This document shows, in pieces, positions 44,936-54,629 of a stretch of DNA of 64,000 nucleotides. The number at the start of each line of letters is the position of its first letter. Position 1 is the stretch's first letter. The notes under the pieces were generated by a model that saw only the letters and a list, made by a program, of their open reading frames with translations, was not told where the DNA came from and did no database searches. Position numbers and translations under genes: made by a program. The stretch is from Anaerolineaceae bacterium (lineage in GTDB: Bacteria > Chloroflexota > Anaerolineae > Aggregatilineales > Phototrophicaceae), in the NCBI GenBank assembly GCA_020634135.1, contig JACKCG010000001.1:744001-808000 (forward strand), read 5' to 3'.

Positions 44936-47602
44936 ATGACGACAACCGCCGAACATCAACGACTGGCCGACTCACAAAACCGGACTGCTGATTGGAAAAA
45001 CTGGGGACCCTACGTCAGTGAACGGGCGTGGGGAACTGTACGAGAAGACTATAGTTCTGATGGCAATGCCTGGCAAGCGTTCCCGCATGATTATGCACGC
45101 AGCCGCGCTTATCGCTGGAATGAAGATGGATTGGCCGGTGTTTGCAACCGTTTCCAGAATATCTGTTTGGCTATCGCGCTCTGGAATGAGCATGATTCAA
45201 TTCTCAAAGAACGACTGTTTGGGTTGAGCGGAGATGAAGGCAATCACGGGGAAGATGTAAAAGAGTACTACTTCTACCTGGATAACACGCCCACCCACTC
45301 TTATATGAAGATGCTGTACAAATATCCCCAGGTGGCATTCCCCTACCACGACCTGGTCGAAACCAACCGGCAGCGCGGGCGGTTTGACCCCGAGTTCGAA
45401 CTGATAGATGCTATTCCACAGGCCTTCCAGGACAATCGCTACTTCGACGTATTTATAGAATACGCGAAGGCGGATGAAGAAGATCTGCTCTGCCGGGTGA
45501 CAGCAGTCAACCAGGGGCCGGATGCCGCTCCCATCCATATCCTGCCGCACCTGTGGTACCGGAATGTGTGGTCATGGGGCTACAATAGTGAGCGCCCGGT
45601 TATCCGAGCGACTGGCCCAGGGGAAGCTGAAACGCAGCATCGTCACCTGGGGCGGCGCTGGTGGTATGTGCGGGCTGACGGGCAAACCCCGGAATTACTG
45701 TTCACTGAGAATGACACCAACCACAATCGCCTTTATGGTCAGGACAACACAACGCCCTACGTTAAAGATGGCATCCATGAGACAGTCGTCAATGGGCAAC
45801 GTGGCGGCGTAAATCCAGAGCAAATAGGCAGCAAGGCAGCCGCGCATTTTCAGAAGCTGGTCGCGCCCGGCGAGACATTTGTCGTTCAAATACGCTTCAG
45901 CAATAAACAACAGCATCAGCCCTTTGACCAATTGGACGCCATTTTCAACCAGCGCATTCAGGAAGCGGATGCATTTTATGCTACCGTCCACCCGGCTCAC
46001 CTGAGTCCCGACGAAAAACTCATCCAACGCCAGGCACTGGCCGGGTTATTGTGGAGCAAACAGTTTTATCATTACAGTGTTGAATTGTGGTTGAAAGGCG
46101 ACCCAGTAGGGACACCAACCCCACCCCAGCATCAAGACGGGCGTAATCACGATTGGGGACATCTGTATAATCTGGATGTGCTTTCGATGCCGGATAAATG
46201 GGAATATCCCTGGTATGCCGCCTGGGATACGGCCTTCCAAAGTCTGCCGATAGCAATGGTTGACCCGGAATGGGCCAAACGACAACTTATCCTGCTGCTG
46301 CGCGAGTGGTATATGCACCCCAACGGCCAGATACCCGCGTATGAATGGAATTTCAGCGATGTCAATCCACCTGTTCACGCCTGGGCGGCCTGGCGCGTCT
46401 ATAAGATCACACGAAATATCACTGGCAAGGCTGATACTATTTTTCTGGAGAGAGTTTTTCAGAAGCTGCTGCTCAATTTTACCTGGTGGGTGAACCGAGT
46501 TGACCCTGAAGGCAATAACATCTTCCAGGGCGGTTTCCTGGGTTTGGATAATATCAGTGTTTTTAACCGGAGTGCCGCCTTGCCTACCGGTGGCTTCATG
46601 CAGCAGGCCGATGGCACAGCCTGGATGGGGATGTACAGCCTGAATATGCTGGCAATCGCCCTGGAACTGGCCCGCACGCATCCGGCCTACGAGGATGTGG
46701 CGACCAAATTCTTCGAGCATTTCATCTATATTGCTAACGCCATGCATAATCTGGGCGGCGACAACTATAGTTTATGGGATGAGCAGGATGGCCTGTTTTA
46801 CGATGTGCTGCGGCAAAATGACGGCAATTATATGCCGATCAAGACGCGATCCATCGTCGGCTTGATTCCTTTGTTTGCGGTGGAAACTCTTGAAACGGAC
46901 TTGCTGGAAAAATTGCCCCGTTTCCGCCAACGCATGGAATGGTTTATGCGGTATCGCCCACATCTGGTAGAACATATCCCGTCACTGACCGAGCAAGGTG
47001 AAGGCGGACGGCTGTTGCTTTCAATACTGAATCGCACGCAATTGGAGCGTATTCTGCAACGAATGCTCGATCCTGAGGAGTTCCTTTCCGATTATGGGCT
47101 GCGTTCGGTGTCGAAATATCACGCTGCCCACCCTTATGAATGGCGCATCAACGACCAGACCTATCGTCTTGACTATGAACCTGCCGAGGCCACTACCGGA
47201 TTATTTGGCGGAAATTCAAACTGGCGTGGGCCAATCTGGTTTCCTTTGAACTATCTGATGGTGGAATCCTTACAGAAATATCATCACTATTACGGTGACA
47301 TACTCAAGGTGGAAATGCCTACCGGCTCAGGTCAATTTGCCACGTTAGACCAGACAGCAACTCAATTGGCGCAAAGACTTAATATGATCTTTGTGCAACA
47401 AGATGGGAAACGCGCCGTATTCGGCAATAGGTCGTACTTCGACAGCCAGCCAGAATGGCGTGATTACATCCCATTTTACGAGTATTTTCATGGGGATACA
47501 GGCGCAGGACTTGGCGCGAGCCACCAGACCGGGTGGACAGCTCTAATCGCCCGCTTAATTCAGTATCATGCGGCAAAAAACACTGAAGCGCGGTACAGTT
47601 GA
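44936..47602 (+). CDS. GH63-like / MGH1-type glucosidase, 888 aa
   Basis: A large (alpha/alpha)6-barrel glycoside hydrolase. Signature regions: AWQAFPHDYARSRAYRWNEDG at the N-terminus, WYAAWDTAFQSLPIAMVDPEWA with the likely catalytic Asp, QIPAYEWNFSDVNPPVHAWAAW, and FGGNSNWRGPIWFPLNYLM. Related enzymes act on glucosides such as glucosylglycerate or trehalose-like solutes. The exact substrate is unknown. No signal peptide, so it works in the cytoplasm. It heads an operon with polyphosphate glucokinase and the pentose-phosphate genes, which suggests that it releases glucose for that route. Confidence 0.85.
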   Translation: MTTTAEHQRLADSQNRTADWKNWGPYVSERAWGTVREDYSSDGNAWQAFPHDYARSRAYRWNEDGLAGVCNRFQNICLAIALWNEHDSILKERLFGLSGDEGNHGEDVKEYYFYLDNTPTHSYMKMLYKYPQVAFPYHDLVETNRQRGRFDPEFELIDAIPQAFQDNRYFDVFIEYAKADEEDLLCRVTAVNQGPDAAPIHILPHLWYRNVWSWGYNSERPVIRATGPGEAETQHRHLGRRWWYVRADGQTPELLFTENDTNHNRLYGQDNTTPYVKDGIHETVVNGQRGGVNPEQIGSKAAAHFQKLVAPGETFVVQIRFSNKQQHQPFDQLDAIFNQRIQEADAFYATVHPAHLSPDEKLIQRQALAGLLWSKQFYHYSVELWLKGDPVGTPTPPQHQDGRNHDWGHLYNLDVLSMPDKWEYPWYAAWDTAFQSLPIAMVDPEWAKRQLILLLREWYMHPNGQIPAYEWNFSDVNPPVHAWAAWRVYKITRNITGKADTIFLERVFQKLLLNFTWWVNRVDPEGNNIFQGGFLGLDNISVFNRSAALPTGGFMQQADGTAWMGMYSLNMLAIALELARTHPAYEDVATKFFEHFIYIANAMHNLGGDNYSLWDEQDGLFYDVLRQNDGNYMPIKTRSIVGLIPLFAVETLETDLLEKLPRFRQRMEWFMRYRPHLVEHIPSLTEQGEGGRLLLSILNRTQLERILQRMLDPEEFLSDYGLRSVSKYHAAHPYEWRINDQTYRLDYEPAEATTGLFGGNSNWRGPIWFPLNYLMVESLQKYHHYYGDILKVEMPTGSGQFATLDQTATQLAQRLNMIFVQQDGKRAVFGNRSYFDSQPEWRDYIPFYEYFHGDTGAGLGASHQTGWTALIARLIQYHAAKNTEARYS

Positions 47603-47645
47603 AGTAATGTTTTTAAACTATTTGAGCTAGAGGACAGCGCAGACT

Positions 47646-48407
47646 ATGCATGTACTAGGAATCGACATTGGCGGCTCCGGGATTAAAGGGACAATAGTAG
47701 ATACTGAGACCGGGGAGTTCATAGATGAACGTTACCGTATACCCACCCCGCAGCCCTCTGTACCAGAAGCCGTCGCAGTGACACTGTCGGAAATTGTCAG
47801 GCACTTCAATTGGAACGGGCCGGTAGGCGTTACTTTCCCGGCAATCATTAAGAAAGGTGTAGCCTACAGCGCCGCGAATGTTGACCCGGCCTGGATTGGC
47901 ACAGATGCCGCAATGCTGTTTCAACGACATACCGGTTGTCCGGGTTGCCCGATGTTGATTATAAATGATGCGGACGCCGCCGGTATAGCAGAAATGACAT
48001 TCGGCGCAGGAAAAGGACATTCCGGGGTTGTCATCATCCTGACACTCGGCACGGGTATCGGCAGTGCGATCTTTGTCAACGGGCAGCTCCTGCCGAATGC
48101 CGAACTCGGACACCTCGAAATCAGGGGAAAAGACGCGGAACACCGCGCCAGCGACAAGATACGACAAGACAAGGAACTCAGTTGGAAGAAATGGGCGACC
48201 CGCCTTGATGAAGTGCTGCAAAAGATTGAATTTCTGTTCTCGCCAGACTTGTTCATTATAGGTGGCGGTGTCAGCAAAAAGCACGAGCGCTTCCTCCCGC
48301 TGCTGAATACACAAGCACCCGTGATACCGGCTGAACTATTAAACGACGCCGGCATTGTCGGCGCAGCGCTGGCGGCATCCTGGACGGTCAACACCCATGA
48401 ATCCTGA
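47646..48407 (+). CDS. ppgK: Polyphosphate glucokinase (ROK family)
   Basis: PpgK phosphorylates glucose using inorganic polyphosphate or ATP. The N-terminal GIDIGGSGIKGTIVDTETG, VGVTFPAIIKKG and TLGTGIGSAIFVNG (phosphate site) match the PpgK branch of the ROK family. So does NAELGHLEI in place of the cysteine-rich zinc motif common in other ROK proteins. The 253-aa length is usual. It begins 43 bp after the glucosidase. rpiA overlaps its end by 11 bases. Confidence 0.93.
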   Translation: MHVLGIDIGGSGIKGTIVDTETGEFIDERYRIPTPQPSVPEAVAVTLSEIVRHFNWNGPVGVTFPAIIKKGVAYSAANVDPAWIGTDAAMLFQRHTGCPGCPMLIINDADAAGIAEMTFGAGKGHSGVVIILTLGTGIGSAIFVNGQLLPNAELGHLEIRGKDAEHRASDKIRQDKELSWKKWATRLDEVLQKIEFLFSPDLFIIGGGVSKKHERFLPLLNTQAPVIPAELLNDAGIVGAALAASWTVNTHES

Positions 48408-49089
48408 TATATTCAAACAGCAGTCGGCGCAACACGCGGCCACTTTTGTCAGGTCGGGTATGGTTGTCGGGCTGGGGTCGGGCAGCACCGCGCGACTGGC
48501 AGTCCGGCACATCGGGGAACTCCTGCGGGCCGGGGAACTCACTGATATTGTCGGTATCCCATGTTCCACCACTACCGAAGCGGTTGCCCAGGAATACGAT
48601 ATTCCGCTGACAACGTTGGAGGCGCACCCGGTCATTGATCTGACGATAGATGGCGCGGACGAAGTTGACCCCGCATTGAATCTGATTAAAGGCGGTGGGG
48701 GCGCACTCACCCGCGAGAAAATTGTGGCGCAGGCTAGTAAGCGCGAGATCATTATCGTAGATGAAAGCAAACTCTCGCCCATACTGGGGACAACCTGGGC
48801 CGTCCCGGTAGAAGTTGTCCCTTTTGGTTACGGCCCACAGCAGCGATACCTGGAATCGCTTGGGGCAGTGGTCACGCTGCGATTGGACAAAAGCGGACAC
48901 CCCTTCCACACCGACCAGGGTAATATCATCCTGGATTGCAACTTCGGCCCAATAGCGCAACTGCCGGAATTGGCGCACCGGATTAAGCAGCGCACAGGTA
49001 TTGTTGAGCATGGGCTGTTTATCGGCATGGCAACCGAGGTGATTGTCGCGGGGATTGATGGCATCCGGCACTTAAGGCGGGATACTTGA
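48397..49089 (+). CDS. rpiA: Ribose-5-phosphate isomerase A
   Basis: RpiA interconverts ribulose-5- and ribose-5-phosphate. GLGSGSTARLAVRHIGE, DGADEVDPALNLIKGGGGAL and EKIVAQASK contain the catalytic Asp, Glu and Lys. ATG 48397 (230 aa) overlaps the ppgK stop; the upstream TTG at 48355 is not needed. Confidence 0.96.
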   Translation: MNPDIFKQQSAQHAATFVRSGMVVGLGSGSTARLAVRHIGELLRAGELTDIVGIPCSTTTEAVAQEYDIPLTTLEAHPVIDLTIDGADEVDPALNLIKGGGGALTREKIVAQASKREIIIVDESKLSPILGTTWAVPVEVVPFGYGPQQRYLESLGAVVTLRLDKSGHPFHTDQGNIILDCNFGPIAQLPELAHRIKQRTGIVEHGLFIGMATEVIVAGIDGIRHLRRDT

Positions 49090-49142
49090 GCAATTTGCCC
49101 GCGACAAATTTGAGATTGGGTTGATCGAAAGGACAAGACAAC

Positions 49143-50048
49143 ATGCAATTAGGGATGATAGGTCTGGGCAAAATGGGGGCCAACATGACGAAGCGTTTGT
49201 TGGCTGGCGGGCATCACATCATCGTCACCGATCTGAACCCTGATGCAATTGCTGCCGCCACACGAGATGGCGCGTCTGGTGCCCAAAGTGTTGCCGATAT
49301 GGTTCAACAGATGGCCGTACCCCGCGCCATCTGGGTTATGGTGCCTTCTGGCAAACCAACCGAAGAGACAATCACCCGCCTGATGAGCATGTTGTCACCC
49401 GGTGACCTTGTGATTGACGGCGGGAACAGCAATTATAAAGACTCGGTACGTCGAGGGGCGATGCTGGCGGAAAAAGGCCTTCACTTTGTGGATGCGGGAA
49501 CCAGCGGCGGTGTATGGGGACTCAAGGAAGGGTATAGTCTGATGGTAGGCGGAAGTGCGGAAGCCATCGCGCTCATTCGGCCTATCCTGGAAACACTGGC
49601 ACCTGCACCAGATCAAGGCTGGGGGCATGTGGGGCATGTGGGTGCGGGGCACTTCACCAAAATGATCCACAATGGTATCGAGTATGGGCTGATGCAAGCC
49701 TACGCTGAGGGGTTTGAAATTCTCCGCGCCAAGCAGGAGTTTGACCTTGATCTACACCAGATTGCGGAAATCTGGCGCTTTGGTAGCGTGGTACGTTCCT
49801 GGTTGCTTGATCTAACGGCCAACGCGCTGGAAGCAGACCAGGAACTCAGCGATATTAAGGGATGGGTCGCGGATTCCGGGGAAGGCCGCTGGACGGTACA
49901 GGAAGCGATTGACCAGAGTGTACCCGCACCAGTGATTACGCTTTCGCTGATGGCCCGCTTCACCAGCCGCCAGGATGAAAGTTATGCCGCCAAGCTGCTG
50001 GCAGCCATGCGCAATCAATTCGGCGGGCACGCTGTCAAACGGGAGTAA
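49143..50048 (+). CDS. gnd: 6-phosphogluconate dehydrogenase, short (301 aa) type
   Basis: Oxidative decarboxylation of 6-phosphogluconate to ribulose-5-phosphate. Motifs: GLGKMGANMTKRLL, GNSNYKDSVRRG, AGTSGGVWGLKEGYSLMVGG and FTKMIHNGIEYGLMQAYAEGF with the catalytic Lys. The form lacks the C-terminal half of the 470-aa enzyme, as in the known decarboxylating GndA-like group. Asp30 at the end of the second strand (VTDLN) suggests NAD preference, by inference. zwf follows after 5 bp. Confidence 0.94.
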   Translation: MQLGMIGLGKMGANMTKRLLAGGHHIIVTDLNPDAIAAATRDGASGAQSVADMVQQMAVPRAIWVMVPSGKPTEETITRLMSMLSPGDLVIDGGNSNYKDSVRRGAMLAEKGLHFVDAGTSGGVWGLKEGYSLMVGGSAEAIALIRPILETLAPAPDQGWGHVGHVGAGHFTKMIHNGIEYGLMQAYAEGFEILRAKQEFDLDLHQIAEIWRFGSVVRSWLLDLTANALEADQELSDIKGWVADSGEGRWTVQEAIDQSVPAPVITLSLMARFTSRQDESYAAKLLAAMRNQFGGHAVKRE

Positions 50049-50053
50049 AGCGT

Positions 50054-51523
50054 ATGCGACCAGAGAGCAATTCACCAACAAGCATCGTGATATTCGGCGC
50101 ATCCGGTGATCTCACCCACCGCAAACTGGTGCCCGCTCTGTACAACCTGTTTCAGAAGAACAGGATGCCACAGCAGTTCAACATTATTGGCAACGCCCGC
50201 AGCCCGATGAGCCATGAGGCGTTTCGCGCTCACATGCGCACGGGGGCGCAAACTTTTTCTGGTGATACCTTCGACAGCGCGAAATGGGACTTATTCGCCC
50301 CGCACCTATGGTATCACGCTGGTGACGCCACAAAGCCAGATGATATGACCCTCTTGCAGGAATTCCTGGCTGAACGAGAAAGTGCTCAGGCGAACCGGCT
50401 CTACTACTTGTCTGTCGCGCCATTCCTGTATCCAACGATTGTGCAAAATCTGGGTACAAGCCAAATGGCGCGAGATGACGGCGGTTGGCGGCGTATCATC
50501 ATTGAAAAGCCCTTTGGGATTGATCTGGCTTCGGCGAAAACACTCAATGGAATTGTTCACAGCGTCTTCGATGAAACCCAGGTTTACCGAATTGACCATT
50601 ACCTGGGGAAAGAGACTGCTCAGAATATCCTATTTTTCCGCTTCGCCAACACGATTTTTGAGCCAATCTGGAACCGGAATTATGTGGAAGACGTACAAAT
50701 AACGGTTGCAGAAACGGTAGATGTCGGCCACCGCGCTGGGTACTATGACAAAGCCGGTGTACTGCGCGATATGTTCCAGAATCACCTGCTGCAACTGCTG
50801 GCATTGGTGACTATGGAGCCGCCCGCCTCTTTCAACGCCACCGCACTCCGCAACGAAAAGGTAAAGGTTCTCAGTGCGATTCGCCCGATAGACATTCAGG
50901 GTACAGTACGGGGGCAATATGAAGGCTATCGTCAGGCTGAGGAAGTTGCACCCAATTCACAGACACCAACTTATGCCGCGCTCCGGTTGTACATTGATAA
51001 TTGGCGCTGGCAAGGAATCCCGTTTTATATGCGTTCCGGCAAGGCGCTAACCGCCAAGACAAGCCAGATTCGCATCCGTTTCCGACGTCCGCCACACCTT
51101 ATGTTCAATCTGCCGGAAGACGGTAAGGCGTTCGCCCCCAATACACTTTCGATATGTGTACAGCCTGATGAAGGTATGCATTTATCATTTGAGGCCAAAC
51201 TGCCCGATTCAAATTCCGCCACACGCTCGGTTGATATGGAATTTCACTATCGCGATTCGTTTGGGAAAGTCGCCATCCCGGAAGCATATGAGCGTCTTCT
51301 GCTGGATGCCCTGCTAGGCGATGCTTCGCTATTCACCCGCAGCGACGAAATCGAAGTCCTGTGGGGGATTATTGACCCCGTTCTCAAGGGGTGGGAGACT
51401 CCCGACGCGCCACAGATTGCCAGCTACCCGCGTGCGAGCTGGGGACCGGAAGCCGCCGACGCGCTGCTGGCACAGGACGGTCATCATTGGGGTCAGGGTT
51501 GTATGCATGAGGATCAACAATGA
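50054..51523 (+). CDS. zwf: Glucose-6-phosphate 1-dehydrogenase
   Basis: The first oxidative pentose-phosphate step. Rossmann motif IFGASGDLTHRKLVPAL, and the substrate motif RIDHYLGKETAQNILFFRFAN with the catalytic His. The 489-aa length is normal. The start lies 5 bp after gnd, and the stop overlaps pgl (ATGA). Confidence 0.97.
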   Translation: MRPESNSPTSIVIFGASGDLTHRKLVPALYNLFQKNRMPQQFNIIGNARSPMSHEAFRAHMRTGAQTFSGDTFDSAKWDLFAPHLWYHAGDATKPDDMTLLQEFLAERESAQANRLYYLSVAPFLYPTIVQNLGTSQMARDDGGWRRIIIEKPFGIDLASAKTLNGIVHSVFDETQVYRIDHYLGKETAQNILFFRFANTIFEPIWNRNYVEDVQITVAETVDVGHRAGYYDKAGVLRDMFQNHLLQLLALVTMEPPASFNATALRNEKVKVLSAIRPIDIQGTVRGQYEGYRQAEEVAPNSQTPTYAALRLYIDNWRWQGIPFYMRSGKALTAKTSQIRIRFRRPPHLMFNLPEDGKAFAPNTLSICVQPDEGMHLSFEAKLPDSNSATRSVDMEFHYRDSFGKVAIPEAYERLLLDALLGDASLFTRSDEIEVLWGIIDPVLKGWETPDAPQIASYPRASWGPEAADALLAQDGHHWGQGCMHEDQQ

Positions 51524-52251
51524 GCGAGACCCGCGTCCTGCCTGGAACACAGCAATTAATGCAGGCGGCAGCCGAAATAGTCACCCAGTTGGCGAAGCAG
51601 GCTGTTATTCAACGTGGGCGCTTCAGTCTGGTGCTGTCTGGTGGGTCAACGCCACGCGCGCTGTATCGGCTGCTCGCTACCAGTCCTTATCAGGATGAAA
51701 TTGAGTGGGCAAATGTGCATGTCTTCTGGGGAGATGAGCGCTGTGTCCCCCCGGACGACGCTGAAAGTAACTACCGAATGGCGCGCGCGTCGCTGCTCGA
51801 TCACGTGGCTATCCCCCCGACGAGCATTCACCGGATATGCGGCGAATTGTCACCGGAGGATGCGTCTGATGACTATACGCAAACGCTGGTCTCGTTTTTC
51901 AGGGACGGTATTCCGCGATTTGACCTGGTTTTACTGGGGATGGGAGACGATGGTCATACTGCCTCGCTGTTTCCGCACACTGCGGCACTGAATGAAACGC
52001 AGAAGTGGGTTACGGCTAACTATGTACCGCAAAAGGATGTGTGGCGCATCACCCTGACTCTGCCGGTAATCAACGCGGCCCGGCAGGTTATATTCCTGGT
52101 CGCAGGCGCGCCAAAAGCAGAACGGCTGCGCGAAGTTCTGTATGGACCAAGGCAACCGCATGATCTACCCGCTCAAAGTATTCAGCCAACGAACGGTAAT
52201 CTGCTGTGGCTGGTAGATGCAGCAGCAGCCAGCACCCTGCCCCACACATGA
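51520..52251 (+). CDS. pgl: 6-phosphogluconolactonase
   Basis: Pgl opens the lactone made by Zwf. SLVLSGGSTPRALYRLLA and LLGMGDDGHTASLFPHT are typical of the DevB/SOL type. The 243-aa length is normal. It overlaps zwf by four bases and completes the oxidative branch encoded in this operon. Confidence 0.96.
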   Translation: MSETRVLPGTQQLMQAAAEIVTQLAKQAVIQRGRFSLVLSGGSTPRALYRLLATSPYQDEIEWANVHVFWGDERCVPPDDAESNYRMARASLLDHVAIPPTSIHRICGELSPEDASDDYTQTLVSFFRDGIPRFDLVLLGMGDDGHTASLFPHTAALNETQKWVTANYVPQKDVWRITLTLPVINAARQVIFLVAGAPKAERLREVLYGPRQPHDLPAQSIQPTNGNLLWLVDAAAASTLPHT

Positions 52252-52266
52252 TTACTTACACACCTA

Positions 52267-52791
52267 TCAGTCTGCGGGTCTCGCCACAATAACGAGGCGG
52301 CGGTTATAGTCCTGACGACTAGCATCGTAACCACTGGCCGTATCGCAGGTAATCAGTGTAAGCTGGTCATGATTCGTTGGATACAGCACGCTGAGGTCCG
52401 TGTAATCCACGTAAAGAATGCTATCAATGCGATAAGTGTGCTCAATTTGACCATCAAACACAACAATGGTAGCCCCTTCGTGCAATTCACTTAAATTCGC
52501 AAAAACGCCGTTGCCCAGATCAGGCATTTTTGCATGGGCCGCCAGAACAATATTGCCACTTTGCCCCAGTCCAGGCGTACCTTCCAGATGACCTATCTGA
52601 CTTTCCCAGGGGTCAATGATCCAACTGGAATCCCCAAGCGGGAACTCAATAATGGGCGCGGAGACGCGAATACTCGGAATTATGAGTGTAGGCGCCGCGC
52701 CATCATTCCCGCTAGCAAAGAGCACACAAGGTACAAAAGCAAGCAATACGAACAGAAACGCCAACGATACAACCCTAAACAATTGAGACAT
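52267..52791 (-). CDS. Sortase (likely class D/E), 174 aa
   Basis: Sortases anchor proteins with a sorting motif to the cell envelope. An N-terminal signal anchor (LAFLFVLLAFVPCVLFASG) is followed by a sortase barrel. The catalytic residues are visible: His86 (LAAHAKM), Cys149 (LTLITCDT) and Arg164 or Arg165 (NRRLVIVAR). No substrate with an LPXTG-like end was recognised in the window. It converges on pgl and stands alone, with no obvious promoter. Confidence 0.88.
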   Translation of the reverse strand: MSQLFRVVSLAFLFVLLAFVPCVLFASGNDGAAPTLIIPSIRVSAPIIEFPLGDSSWIIDPWESQIGHLEGTPGLGQSGNIVLAAHAKMPDLGNGVFANLSELHEGATIVVFDGQIEHTYRIDSILYVDYTDLSVLYPTNHDQLTLITCDTASGYDASRQDYNRRLVIVARPAD

Positions 52792-52928
52792 AATTGTGCG
52801 TCAACCTTTTTCAGTGAAGGCATTATTGATTAGACAACACAATTATAAGAGTCAGCGAATGATTCAGAGCCTTAAGAAACGGCGAAGTTTACTGATTGTA
52901 ACCTGTGCGTGCCCTATTCCATATTCAC

Positions 52929-54620
52929 CTAAAGCGAAGCACCGTGCCGTGTCCGGAGCATATCAGCAGCGCGTTTAACCGCTTCCCTGGACTCAGCTTC
53001 AGACCATCCCAATGACTCACCCACAATAGGCGCAAGTTCGGCTAACAGGTCAGAGGTCACCTGCCCCAGCATCGCCAGCAGTGACCGGCGCAGCAGGAGA
53101 TCATCCAGGTGAACTACTTTCTCGCGTTCGACCAAGAACCGTATTTCGCGGCGAGTGTAATCCGGTCGGTGATGCAGCGGTTCATCCTCACCAGCGGCGC
53201 AAAATGCTGCAATCTCGGCGGCACGAGTGCCATAACGAGCAAACAACACCGCAATACGCTCGCCTGAAACATTGGTTCGCTGCTGCGTGGCAGCCAGCCA
53301 CTGCTGTTTGTCTACATCACTGCGGGGGTATTCTGCGCCACCGCCAATCGGCATCGTTTCTGTACCCGCCCGGCGGGGCTTGCCCAGGCGGGCCAGCAAT
53401 TTATCCGCAGTTTGTTCGCCAAAAGCGCGGAAGCTCGTCCACTTGCCACCGACAAGCGAATAAACTGGAAATGCAACTGAATCATCCGGTTCGGTAATGC
53501 GAATACTATGGTCGCGGCTGATCTGCCCGGCGGTAGCGGCGTCACTGGCAGGCAGCGGGCGCACGCCGGTAAACCAGAATACTACATGCGAACGATCCAC
53601 CTTGATGGTCGGGAAAACCAGGTTAACCATGCCTAAGATGTAATCCACTTCCTCATCGGTGACCGCAGCCATGTCGGGATCGTCAATGTGAATGTCTGTT
53701 GTCCCGGCCAGCACCTTGTCCATAAGTGGGAAAAACAGGCAAATACGCCCATCTTTGTTCTCAAAGAACAGCTCATGTCCTTGGGTGGCAGCGTGTAGTT
53801 CCGGGTGGTCAATGACCAGATGCGCGCCTTTTGTGCCGCCAATAAAGTGTGTCTGCTTGCCCAGAGAATGATTAGCGAAGTCAATCCAGGGACCAGCCGC
53901 GTTGACGACGATTTTGGGCTTAACCTGGTAAGCGTCGCCCGTCAACTCGTCGCGCAGGGTGACCGTATCCCCCTCCCCATCCTGGAGCGAAACGTAGTTT
54001 AACGCCCTCGCCTCCGGCGACAGTGCTTCGGCATCCGTTACTAACTCCATGCAGATACGCTCCGGGTAGGGCATCCAGGCATCATAGTATGTGGCTGTCG
54101 CGATGACATCCCGGTTTAGCTGGGGCCGCTGCAAGAGCGAGGGCGCACTCAAACGAAATGTGTGGGTGGGCATAGTCCGGTAGGAACGGGCGAAAAAGTC
54201 ATACATCATCAGGCCGAGCTTGATAATAACCGCGCCTCGCTCACCAGGCTTATCCCGCAGCCCAAAGAACTTGAGCGGCGCATTTAGGATGCCGGAAAAC
54301 CACTTAAAAATCGGGATGGTGGTGGGGAGCGGCTTCACATAGTGCGGCGCGTTAATCAGCAGCCGGTTACGTTCAGTCAACGCTTCTCGAACCAGGCGAA
54401 ACTCGGCGTTCTCGAGATAGCGCAGTCCGCCGTGTACCATGTGGGACGAACCAGCGCTGGCTCCGCTGCAAAAGTCACCACGATCCACCAACAAAACATC
54501 CACGCCGTTTAGCGCCATTTCCCGAAAAACACCGATCCCGTTAATCCCCGCGCCTACAATCAACACGGAGACATTGGGGTTACTACGCAGTTTTGCCAAC
54601 ACTTCTTGCCGGGTACTCAT
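52929..54620 (-). CDS. glpD: Glycerol-3-phosphate dehydrogenase (FAD, quinone-type)
   Basis: GlpD oxidises glycerol-3-phosphate to dihydroxyacetone phosphate at the membrane. The FAD motif VLIVGAGINGIGVFREMALNG is followed by DRGDFCSGASAGSS, GGLRYLE, and the C-terminal VGGKWTSFRAFGEQ. The 563-aa length is normal. It is the last gene of a minus-strand operon with glpK, a membrane protein and pfkB. Confidence 0.95.
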   Translation of the reverse strand: MSTRQEVLAKLRSNPNVSVLIVGAGINGIGVFREMALNGVDVLLVDRGDFCSGASAGSSHMVHGGLRYLENAEFRLVREALTERNRLLINAPHYVKPLPTTIPIFKWFSGILNAPLKFFGLRDKPGERGAVIIKLGLMMYDFFARSYRTMPTHTFRLSAPSLLQRPQLNRDVIATATYYDAWMPYPERICMELVTDAEALSPEARALNYVSLQDGEGDTVTLRDELTGDAYQVKPKIVVNAAGPWIDFANHSLGKQTHFIGGTKGAHLVIDHPELHAATQGHELFFENKDGRICLFFPLMDKVLAGTTDIHIDDPDMAAVTDEEVDYILGMVNLVFPTIKVDRSHVVFWFTGVRPLPASDAATAGQISRDHSIRITEPDDSVAFPVYSLVGGKWTSFRAFGEQTADKLLARLGKPRRAGTETMPIGGGAEYPRSDVDKQQWLAATQQRTNVSGERIAVLFARYGTRAAEIAAFCAAGEDEPLHHRPDYTRREIRFLVEREKVVHLDDLLLRRSLLAMLGQVTSDLLAELAPIVGESLGWSEAESREAVKRAADMLRTRHGASL

Positions 54621-54629
54621 CTTTTGTCC

